From: Ottelia alismoides | Lineage: Eukaryota; Streptophyta; Magnoliopsida; Alismatales; Hydrocharitaceae | Assembly: GCA_037367405.1 (NCBI GenBank) | Contig: JAZKJV010010129.1 | Span: 761,428-825,427 of the forward strand | Direction: 5' to 3' | Length of the DNA: 64,000 bases | Part shown: in pieces, positions 24,801 to 36,800 of the stretch | Layout of the letters: the number at the start of each line of letters is the position of its first letter | Position numbering within the stretch: the first letter of the stretch is position 1 | Made by a program: the position numbers and the translations under genes | The notes under the pieces: generated by a model | The model's input: the letters and a program-made list of their open reading frames with translations, nothing else | Told to the model about the DNA's origin: nothing | The model's database searches: none

Positions 24801-27800
24801 TCCATGTGGGACTAAACATGAGTTGGAGTAATTGGATCTTGGAGAGATCCAATTACTCATCTATTATATACTTCAATACCCCCCTCAAGATGGAGCCCAA
24901 AAAGTTGCAGCTTGTAACAAAAAGAAAATGTGCACAACTCATCTTCACTTGATACATCAGAGAGAGATGCGTATAAAGCACCATGTTTGAAGAATCGTTG
25001 CTAGTAGAAGACCTCGCTCAATGATGGGTATGCGACTTTTACGTTACCGAGAAAGAGCCTCAGTCGTGCATGTACTAGTCGATGTGATACCATGTCATGT
25101 CTGGATAAGAGTCGTTGTAGAAGAAGTCCAACACTGAGTAGTAGTAAGGGACAGAAACACCATAACAAAGTATTCGATGCTCGATCGACACGGCTAATAG
25201 CGGTAGTAGTCTGGATTGTCAGTCTACCAATCGTGGACGGGCAGTAGAAGTTATATAGATACATCTCAAGAAGAAGAATGTATGCCACGCTCACACTCCC
25301 CATTTCTCATACTTGATATAATAAAGAATGTGGATGATCAAGTTGGGAGAAGCAGTGAATAACATGCATTTTTCCCCTTTTTATGCTTTTTTTTTCTTTT
25401 TTGTATAAATCGTTTTTTGCAATCATCTCTTTTTTTGGCTATTCTTTTTTTCACTTCATACGATTTTTTGTACAACCACCTTTTAGAATAAAAAAAAATG
25501 AAACCGAACCCGTTGGGTCAAAGAACATAGACCTCCCTCTTTTTCTCATATTGCAGCCCATCTTTGAACCTGAACTAATTTCCCCTCTCCTTTTTTAAGT
25601 TGTGGCCCATAAATCAGTCAAATGGACCCAACTACTCTTTTTTTCAGCAAATTATGTTGTTTTTTTTAATATGTTAAGCCTCTCCCCCCTCCCCCTTTTT
25701 TTAATGCAGGAGACTGGACCCCCATTTATTCCACGTCACTCACACCTTAGGGTTCCCCTCGTGGGAACCCATCTTCCATGTGGCCCACTGATGGGGCTCA
25801 TATCGCCACCGCACTGGGTGCGAGAACCTCCACCGTCGCGCCTCCATTGACGCCTCTTGGAGCAAGGGCTTTGGTAGCACTGCAAGAGAAGATGCCGGAG
25901 AATGTGGCTGAGGCTCCCCCTTGGATGTTCTTGTGAAGGAAGGTGGAGCTAGTTTGGTGGAGATGTGTCACCGCCTATCGTTGGGACATGATTTCCATGT
26001 CACCTTGGGGACGGAGATGAGCTCGCGTAGAGGAGTGCCTCCACGTGCTCTCTGGAGGGGTGTGCCACTACTAGGAGTTACGATGCTCTAATATCGACTG
26101 TAGTTGCTCGACATCGACTGCATGGTGGGTATAATGTCACCATCTCGTTGTGGTCGAAGGCTCTTGTCTTCTTCTTTGGGATTGCAGCTGGCGAACAATA
26201 GGGGTTCTGTAAACCCTTGAATCTCTTGTTCTTGTTGGTTTCGTCAGTAGTTAGGTGTTGACCCTTGGTGTTGTTGGCTTGCATATTAGGATTCCATCAG
26301 AAACCCAAGAACAAATTGATCCGATGCATAAAGATCTGGACTAGAGATGGTGTCGAGATGGAGATGATAGATCTGTCGCTAGAAGGTATAGACCTAAGGT
26401 TTTCTGAGCTAAACAAACCCTAGCTTCTATGATGAATTAGGGTTTCAACAAAAAAATCCTAGAATTCTTGGATTTGAATGAACTTCTATCTGGAGCACCT
26501 GCAGCCGAAGATGGGAGAAGAAGGCATGGATGTTGCCAATATTAGGTTTCTAGGAACCCTAGAATTATCTCGAGTGTTGGTGATAGACTTCCATAACATA
26601 ATTAAGATCATATAATAATATTTAAATAGGAAACAAAATGAAATCTCCTAAAGTTGACTTGCTCCGATACCATGTTGAAATATAAATGTGTGAGCGAAAT
26701 CAGAACACGAACAAACAAGTAAAGAAATATAAAACATGGAACACTCGTGTTTTATACGGAACCCTACTCTGTGAAGGAGCGAGATGAAACAATGGAAGAA
26801 TGCCTCAAAGGGTTGAATTGTCTATTGCAATCTCTAAATGAATACAGCGGTGTGGGGTTTCTTATATAACCCCACATACAAAACGGAGTCTCATCGCTCA
26901 TCCATTTGGGACTAAACATGAGTGGGGGTAATTGGATCTTGGAGAGATCCAATTACCCATACATACTTCAACACTAATATATACTTTCTCCCAATTTACG
27001 ATACATGATTTCCTCCATTACTAGATTTTCAGATAAAATCATTTATCTCTTATGGAGTGAACGTTATCATATAACAAGCCAGAGTATATTTTCCAACTCC
27101 ATAACTCGTATATAACAGTAAGATACTTAATTTTCCAACCTCGACAGTAATTATTCTTGTCATTTTAGATCTGATGTAGTTATAGGATTTTTGGAAATGA
27201 ATGAGCAGCGACCAAGGCGGCTTTTGAGAATAGAGAATGGTGGTGGGCGATTAGAAGGGTGTCTCCAAAATGATTGGCAACGACAATCGATTAGGATCAA
27301 AGCTGCTTCGATACATGTGAAGAGGTAACATAAGATCTTTTTTGAGAGAGGAGAGAGTAAAAGATGGGGTTGGGAGACCCCTTTGGTGAGGCTCAGATTG
27401 TGTAGATTGTGTGATCATTATCCTTCCCCTCCTCATAAGAGGTTCCGTTTATAGGGCGTGTGAAAACCACTCTCGTTTATTCTTTCCTCCTCCCTACATC
27501 TTGCAATATCCGGTATGTCCTCGTGCAACTGCCAGCAGTGGTTCTTGACCACGAATACATTGATTTTAGAACCAGTATCAGATTGGACCATATTGGATTC
27601 AGTATTTATAACTGCTCAAAATTACAAACTTCTTTTTTGTATCCCTGTGACATTTTTCAAAGCAATTTAAGATGCAAAATGCCAAGTGGCATTAAAGTCT
27701 CATACGGTTTACAAATTACATATGGGATCCACTTGAACATTTTATAGCAAATTGACAGGATAGACATCCTAAACTAATTTGATCACATCGGACATTCTGA

Positions 27801-30800
27801 GTAGATAGGAGAGCAGACCAACATAATCAATGTGCACCCCAAATTAGTACTGTAGAAGTTAATTTTATGTTTATGTATCTTTTATCTATTGTTATTTTCG
27901 TTTGTCTACCGAATGTAATTTGCCCATAGATCTCTCCATGTATAAGAGAGTCTAGGGCTCAAGAAATAAACATAACTCTGATTTTTCCCAACATGGTATC
28001 AGAGCTGCAGTCCTAGACCGGAGCTCTCGTACCGAACCCTAAACCTAGCCCTCCACCCTCAAGCCTCTCACGCGCCGCCCCAATGCACTATAATGCAACA
28101 ACCAAGCTGCCTTATTCATTGCTAATAACCCTGCTTTTCATAAGAGGACAAAGCACATCAAGGTTGATTGTCATTATATACGTGACATGATCCAAAAGGG
28201 ATTCATTTCTATATCTCATGTTAGTTCAGGGGAACATACAGCAGACATTTTCATTAAAGCCCTACTGAGAGGGCCCTTCCAGAAGTGTTCATCCAAGCTG
28301 AGCATGATAGATATCTATGCTCCATCTTAAGGGGGGTGTAGAAATATATTTTATATATATATATATGTATCGTTTATTTATTTTCTTGTTCTTCTATCTA
28401 CTTTATGTAATTTTCCCATAGACTTCACCCTATATAAGAGAGCCTAGGGCCCAAGGAATAAACATCTCTTTATATTTTCCCAATAATAATCAATATTATT
28501 TTTTGTAGTTCGGGTAGAAAAACTTTGTTTCAAATTGATTTTAATTCATCTTCTTCCATTCAAAAATATTATTATTGTAAATTATGTTCTTTAAAAACTA
28601 TATGCAATAATGCGCATTTGATTGTTTGTTTGATTTTCGATATAGGTCAACATTTTATTATGTACAGTATGTGATGTAATATAAAGATAATATGCTAAAT
28701 GCATGTCATTTATGTCTAAGTTGTTATTGTTTGAATTTCATTATTCCCTTTCTAATACTTCTCAGCATGCAATGATTAACAATCAGCATTGACCGCCATT
28801 GATATGTGCGATATAATGGGTTGGTGTGCTAAATACATACATTGTTGCATACAAGTATGTATTTGTATGATACTTATTGTTTTAAGAACTGGGATGATAT
28901 TAATTCGTGAAAAGAACTATGATGATATTAATTCGTGACAAATCGCTTTTTGCGCAATTTCCAATATTTCCATCGATGGCGTCGATATATCCTTGATATA
29001 TCCCTTTTTGAGCTGACGAATACAATATCGATATCGATATTTCAAGCCTTGCTTAAAAGAGGGAACGGCATTCAATGCTAACTTAAAGAACTTGACCCAA
29101 AAAGAATCCATGTCAAGTCCCTTAAAGCTCACCCCTCCGAACCTACGAATCATTGTGCAAAAATTATGTAATGGCAAATTTTCTGCTGAGAAATCTGGAA
29201 CATGTCTCCGACCTTTAGCCGATGTTGTCGCAGACGCTACCACCATTATTGGGGGGGAGAGAAATCTTAAAAATGAAAGAAGATCATCCTACCCAGAGGA
29301 TGATTGTACAAGGCACTTGTAGCGGAGAACCACAAAGTTCATCAACTACTTCCATTGGTTGCCCCACCTACAACCCTCTCCCAATCGGTAAGAGGGACTC
29401 ATGAAGATTTACAAAGCCTCTATATCTCAAGGGTATACCCTTTATAAAGACCAGCCATCGAGATCGCTGACTTAATGATCCATCTCATAAGGAGCAAGGT
29501 TCAAAATATCGATATCATATCGGTCGGTCCGAAAAGGAATATATTGATTATATATCGACGGTATCAGTGGAAAACTTGAAAATGGCACAAAAAAGTTTTC
29601 AAATTAAGATCATCCTAGTTCTTAAAATCATAAATAGCGTACAGACACACATTTATATGCAAGAATGAGGTGTATTTAGCACACTAATACACATTATATT
29701 GTACATATCGCCGTTGCCAATGCTAATTGTTGATTTTTTACTACTGAGAGATATTAGAAAGGAATCAATGATCAAATAATAACAACTTGGAGGCATCAAG
29801 GAGGTATATTTTAGCACATTAATTTACATCACATCGCATAGTATATGTAAACAAAATACCCCTATATTGGATATTGTATGAACAAGCTAATGAGCACAAA
29901 TAACATATATGTATGCAGGTATTCCTTAATCAGCTCTGGATTTGTTTCATCTCCATCGCCAAAAGGGGACAAAGCCCCACGTTCAAAACGATGTTCATAA
30001 TGTGTTTTTAATGTCAGGAGTAGATAAAAAAGCAAAATCCCAAACAAATAGATTAAAAATTAAAAAATGGATAATATTGAGTAATATCATCCTCATAGCG
30101 ATGGTATCAATCGATAATCGATATTCGGGAAATTCTTTGCTAAAATCTTCAATTTTTGACATATATGAGATGAATTGCCAATATCTTGTGAGATATTAGG
30201 TGATATCCTAGATTTCGATATACATCTGAATATCAAAACCCTGTCGATATTTTGGAATGTTTAAGAGAAATAAAAAATCTAGAATAATAACTAATAAATT
30301 GAAAAAATCTATAAAAACACATCCCAAAGATCTTAATAAATACTAGAAATGGTATCCTGACATTAGAAAAACTCAAGAACAAATAATAGTGCATGAAATA
30401 TACAAAATCCCTAAGAAACCCACCTCTAAATACATTTAAAATGATGAAAATCGCCTTAAGAAAGACTTATCTAAGGCCAAGAAGAAGTTATATACAATAA
30501 CAGTTCGATATGGCGAGATAGAAAATCGACATCGGCGATTTCGATCGATACAAGAGAAAGTTGCATTCAAGTTTGAAGTTTTGATCGATACCCATCGATA
30601 TCCTGATATATCAGCGATATATCCTCAAATATCTGGGAAAACGACATACATAGTAGTATCGATATCGGTCAATATCATATACTGATATATCATAGATATA
30701 TCATCGTTATATCCCGATATTTGAATCCTTGGATGACCCCTCTGCACTATAATAAGGAAGCCCTTTGGCCCACGGCTTCAAAGGAAGAAGTCCATATCCT

Positions 30801-33800
30801 CCACCTCAACACCTCAAACACGCATCAAGTTATCACCAATCAACGTTGAGTTTTTCACATGTTGCAAAGAATACGACCACTAGAAGTCTCAAGTTTATGA
30901 AGACGGTTAAAGATGACCATGATAAATGGTAGAGTATCAGATGTAAGGAACTTGTTCACAATCTGATAGTGAGGATATATGCAAGTAAGAAATCTGTAAA
31001 GTTGCTAAGCAGACCTCTCCGACAGATGTTTAGGACAACAGGTTGGTGAAAGATGGCAAGTTCCTCGTAGAGACTGCTGAGATGTTAGAAGTAGTCCACA
31101 AGAGTGGACTCCCCCTGAGATGCAGACCATATGCACATGTATATGTTGGTGAAACAAGACTTGATAGCCTCTAGAGAGTAGGTTTGTGCTAGTTCATCCC
31201 ACATATCCTTTGCGGTGTCCTTGTACAGAAGATCCATCGCAATGTGAGACTCAACAAAGTTGGCCATTCATGTCATGACTTGATAGTGGCCCCCGAGCCA
31301 GGATGCATAGTTTTTATCAGTCTCCTTTAATGATTCCTTTATAAGAAAAAAGAAATCTTTCGTTTATCGCTGATGAACACCCCGAAGGTCCGAGACCAGA
31401 GCATGTAATTATTTACGCCCTTGAGTTCAATAGAAATCCCCTAAACCATCATAGAAGATGTAGAGTACATGGGTTTGGATTCGGTAGGAGTCATGGCCAT
31501 TGCAGTCAGATAAGGAGATCAAGAAGTAGTTATTAGGATTTAAGCACGCGTAAGATTACGGTGGAGGGCCATGATTTTCAACCTAAAACTCACGCACATA
31601 AGGGCCACGTAGGGGGAAGAAGAGCTCGCAATGAGGTGTTGGCCATCATGCGATGAATGAAAGAGCATTGCGATGACGTGCAGAGACCGGCGCAATGAAA
31701 AGAGGGTCATGGCTCGGTGCTACGCCTCACACGATGAGGTGTTGAGGTCCGGAGGAGGAAGGGAGGGGTCACAGCAAGGTGTTGGGCCTCAAATACCACA
31801 AGGCGATGTTGCCAGAGATCTACCACGAGACCAACCTTCATTCGGCAATGAAGAAAGGTACATGCAAGTCGCTAGCGACAGTGCAAGAAATCTGGATTGG
31901 GAACTGGGACCCGCACAAAGTTCGATGGAAGTGGAGTGGACACCCACGAGACCTTGTGGCAGTGCACGAAGAACTGTTTGGTGGTGTGATGAGCCATCAC
32001 ACATCAGTAGCGTGCACAGCAAAAAAGAGAGAAGGGATCGACGTGTAGTGGAAGGGTTTTGGGTACGAATCTCGGTCTAGGATCGTTCCTTTGATACCAT
32101 GTAGGAAAATAATTAAGAATGAATGGAATAATTTATTTAAGGGATACATGGTTTCTTATAATAGTGTGAATATAATTACATAAAGATCCCAAAGGGTTGT
32201 AGGGCTCAATAAAATAAAATAATAAAATAAAGAAAAGATAATCTGATATTTTCAACAATGCTAAATAAATTATATGATTACCAAACAAATTTGTTTGCAA
32301 TCTAGTGATATGCAAAGCAACATACAGAACTCAAAACACTTACAGGATTCACTAAAGTAGCATTAGATTTCACCCATTGCACCAAGATTTCGCAACATTT
32401 TGTTGATATTTTGCCGCACTTTGCCAACATTTCAACGATACCCTCGGAAAGGGAAAATAAGTGTGATTTTGATTTCGCTCACTTGGGGCAACCAAAATTT
32501 CACCACATTCCCTTCGAGCAGTCACGTTGTATGTTGTGTGAACCATTTTAAACGGATTCCAAAAGTTGGAATCATGTGATGAACATTCCAAGTCATGGGT
32601 ATTGGTTTACCTTAAAAGTTATTGGTCGTTCCAATTAATGTGGAGATCATCGGAAAGTTATTTTTTAGGGTCTCTATCATTATCTTCGTGAGCATTGGTT
32701 GTTAAAGGTTTTCAAGATCAATAATTCCTCTATCATCATTTAATTTAAGGAACTATGTTTTTTACATGCCATGAAGCAAAACTTGCATGCATAGTTGTTG
32801 AAGACTATAGCATAAAGTGTTTCTTTCTTACCATAGTCGTCATTATCTGCACCAACCAAGGACTCATCCTTTACAAAATCACCAAAATCTTCCATGTCTT
32901 CTTCCTCTTCTTCATATCCTTCAACATATTCAACCTCAGGCTCCTTCAAAAGCCAGCCACCATTTCACCTTGTTAAAGGAAATAATGGACATGATAAAAG
33001 GAGAGCTAAAAAAACAGACAGCAGATAAAAGAGCTTACTTCCTCCACCTCAGCTGGAACTTGCATTTCCTCCATTTCAAGAATTTTATAATACGCTTTAA
33101 CAGGATAATTATAGATGTCGCCATAAACACCTCTCTTTAGACGCTCTAACAGCTCCTTCTCAATGCTCTGCAATAAATGAGATATGATTAAAGATAAAAG
33201 CAACATGACAAGATTCTACTGAAGATTCCATTATGCCAATTACACCCACCTTGTCCAGAACTGCTGCTTTTTCAGCCTTTTCCTCTCTTCTAGCCTCCCT
33301 CTTTTTTTCCTTTCTGGGAACCGTCATAATCTTCTCTCTGCAACCATAACTTAGTTAGCATAATTCCCAGATTTAAGCAGTTAAGGCATAACGACGACGG
33401 AAATATACATTTCCTCTCATGGTAATATTCATTTCTTTTGGTTCAGTATTGTAATTGAGAACAAGGCCCTAAATGCCGGTTTCAGTGACCATTCGGTGAC
33501 CGACCGAAACGAAATTTCAGTCATTTCGGTAATTTTTGTACTATGGTCCCCATATTTCAGTCATTTCAGCCATTTCAGTTGAATTTCAGTAACTTGTCGA
33601 AACCAAAATTCGGCCGAATACTCGTCGATATTTGAGGCCATGATTGCGAATAAAAGTTAATAAATCAAAGCTATATTTACATGATTTAAAAAATCATATT
33701 CCAAATTAGGAAACGGATAAGTTGTGGGTAGAATTATATTATAATAGTGAAAATAAACATCCTATGATCTCTTATACAGTGAAAATCAACGAGACAATTA

Positions 33801-36800
33801 CATAGAGAACCAAGAAGCAATGATCCTAAAACTACAAAACTCACAACACTCCCTTCAGCTGAAGCATAGAGATACATCATGCTCAGGTTGGAACTACGTC
33901 TTTCAAAATACCATAGGGATCGCTTGAGCCAGGAGCCTATCACACTCTCCCTCGCATTGTTCTCGATCCGGTTTTGTTGTCTTACATATTAAAAAATTGA
34001 TTACTCATACAAATTCAAATTATAATAAAAATGATTCATCAATTACCAAGCCGAGTTTTAACCTACAAGTAGGAAGAGCACATAGGCCAAGTTTTATTAG
34101 CAATTGGTGTAAGAATGTGCACATGCAATCACCTATTTTTAAGATAAGTTGCAAACACAAAAAAACAAACTTCCTGAAAAGGTTATCTACATAAGAATCC
34201 AACCTTAATATATAACCCGGTGTCACAAATTTCTTTCTTTTTTTAAGGGAGAAATAGGGAACCCCCGGTCATACTATATATTAAAAAAAGTGCACCCTAA
34301 AATTGCAAATTTACAAAATCCAAGAATCTAAGAGAGCCTTGGCATGAGTCACAACATCCTCTCTGCATAAAATACTTCTAGATGAAAAATAACACAAAGC
34401 CCAAATCACATCAAGAGGCCTAAGATGCTCACACAGAGGTCTAAATTGAGTGACCTATAGTGACACCCACAAGCCCTTGGCTGAATAAGTCTATCCACTC
34501 AATCAATGCCACGTGCTAGATACACTCGGTCCGGTCACAAGTAAAGAGCATATGCTCAATGCTCTTTAGACTGTCACTACACATCGAGCACTCAACATGT
34601 GCCATAAGGTATAACTTCTCTTAAAATGGTTTCTACCAACTAAAATTAAATACTAGCTAAATCATTTTTCAATCAATGTCACGTGCTAGATACACTCAGT
34701 CCGGTCGCAAGTAAAGAAGATATATCCAATGTCCTATAGACTGTCACTACACATCGAGCACTCAACATGTGCTATAACTTCTCTTAAAAGGTTTCTACCA
34801 ATTAAAATTAAATACTAGCTAAATAATTTTTATGCAAAAAAATAGCTAAATCATAAGAATTCAACCTTACTGTCAAACTCGTTCTCACCTATCCAATGTG
34901 TGGGCATCTATATGTATGTGCCTGCCTTTGTTGTAGGCACACCTCAATATTCCCTATGGTGTGCAATGATTATTTTAAGAAAATCCATGATGCACAATAA
35001 CGACGTAATGTCCATAATGCACAATAACGATGTAATGTTTCTACATGAAGCCAATCAAAACGTGTACGATCTCCATGTGTTACGTTTGTCTCCTGAATGC
35101 ATGGAGCTCACATATTTGTCTAGGTTGTGAGCCTAAGTGCAATTTAAGCATTTGCATGGCTATTTGTATGCACCATACCCACTGTTTTTGGACTCAAAGG
35201 ATGATAACCCTCCATAACTGTAAATGTACCTTGGCCACCCCTTAAACAACTTTAGCACCTCATTGAGTATCAAGATGAGATATAACCACATAAGAAATAA
35301 AAAAAAATATTTCCTCATTGGACTTGCAATTTCAGTCCGTCACTTGGATTAGGTTGAGACTTGAGATCAATCAAGCTATTGTAGATTATTTTTCTCAAGA
35401 GGTGAGATGGAGTCCAAATCATTACAAATAGTATCACAAAAAGAGCAGGTGGAGTTGTGAATATATTGGAAATTTATGAACTACGGGTGGTACAAGCCTT
35501 ACTGATATAAGGCAAGTGATGATACAAGTCACCTAAAAATCTTGTACAAGGTGCTAAAGTACTCTACGGAGCACTGATGAGATTCTTTTCGTACCCAATA
35601 AAATAATACATAATTAGTTTATGTGTATTCCACCCAGCTCCAACTGAAATCCAGTTCATAGACGGAAAACATATAACTAATTGTTGGATCAAATGTAATA
35701 AAATTTAAAATATTATCAGGCAGATCAACTTCTTCAGGAGATTTCTTGATGTCAAATAGAGAAACGTCATTATCCCTAATATCCAAAGTGTTACGCCAAC
35801 AGAATAAGTTTGTGAAAGAAATAATCCAGCGTGAAGGACAGCAGAAGGGGTGATAACCCAATCGTATGTCTAGTAGTAATATGATTTAACACTGGTAATT
35901 TTATGATTTTAAAACACGGTGATTTTTGGGAGAAATAAAAAGAACAATCGAGAGAAATAACTTTAACGCATTAAAGATGTGGCACCTAGGACAGGCTTGT
36001 GCATGGCATGGTCATTTTTTACTAACCCATTACTAAAATTCCCAAACAAAGAATTCATAAATTCCTGTGATAAAAGTTTGTCAGATAAGTGGAAAGCCCT
36101 TCCTAAAGGTTGATGCGATCCTCTCAAGTAAGGTAACATACAATTCGGAGCATCTCCTTGAAGAAATTTAGCATTTGAAGAAAGTAGAAGCCTAGAATAA
36201 ATTGTCAAAACAAAGATATAAAATGATGCCAGATCTACTTAATTAGCATGTTATTCAATTTGTATCAAGGTAGAAAACAGAATCTGGGAGAATGGGCTAA
36301 CATAAATCAACAATTTGAACCCAAATACACACATCAATCAGGAAAAAAAGAACAAGCATTGATTAGAATAAACATAGAAAGGAAGTAATATTATCAACCA
36401 CATGATAGAGCAGTGAAGTCAAGAACTCAGTGTGTTCTTTTTTGAGAAGCATATGTCAGTGCATTCTCTGATGCACTATTGCAATAGTCAGCCGACTAGA
36501 CTGGATGCTCGGTGATGATATGTTGTGTGGGAGGTCACCGGTTGAATACTCTCCGGTCGGCCGATATTCGGTCCAAATGAATAATATGGTCCAACCGACT
36601 ATTCGCTGACTGCTGAATTTTTTTAAGATTCTTATTTATCTCGATATCACCACAAATGTTAAAGCACCATATGCAGAACTTAGTAATTGGTGCTTTTATA
36701 TTGGTTTCTGTTAGAAAATAACCATGCGGAAGCGTATCATAAATAAAGGATAAAGAACATGAAAGAACGCAGGATTTTACGTGAAATCCTACTCCCTAAG

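Larger units (their letters stand above)
19346..27580 (-). mobile_element. Decayed Ty1/copia element interrupted by later insertions
   Basis: A 5-prime LTR (27316-27580) with an adjacent degenerate primer site (TGTATCGAAGC on the minus strand) and a 3-prime LTR (about 19346-19653) share AAGAGGTTA-type ends and an internal GAGAGGTTCCRTTTATA block. Between them, from high to low coordinate on the minus strand, are an integrase trace with H-S-D-V-C-G-S-L (23490-23520), reverse transcriptase with [11 protein letters not shown] (about 21991-22025) and [10 protein letters not shown], and RNase H with [11 protein letters not shown] (20291-20328). Stops and frameshifts are everywhere. It is inserted in MAK16 intron 6 in the gene's orientation and carries two younger insertions (20553-21541 and 24569-26973). 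The outer target duplication is not convincing. Confidence 0.7.
19053..32831 (-). other. MAK16 intron 6, 13,779 bases, transposon-filled
   Basis: It is bounded by a consensus donor (GTAAGA) and an acceptor (TGCAG). Much of its length is accounted for by the elements listed below: a nested copia complex (19346-27580), a deleted copia (27851-28485), an inverted hAT-like pair (28.6-30.7 kb) and a copia gag/LTR remnant (30.95-32.26 kb). The sequence from 32258 to 32831 shows no repeat I recognise and may be original intron. Confidence 0.85.

Noticed and set aside
29495..30731. Arm Y as a complete hAT element with target duplication
   Set aside because: The termini match, but the flanking 8-mers ATAAGGAG and GATGACCC do not, so completeness is not claimed.
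31673..32080. 135-codon plus-strand frame
   Set aside because: It lies in the leader of a minus-strand copia remnant and has no domain or protein-like pattern.
36481..36630. CGGCCGAC-rich island as an hAT MITE
   Set aside because: No clear inverted termini or 8-base flanks could be found.
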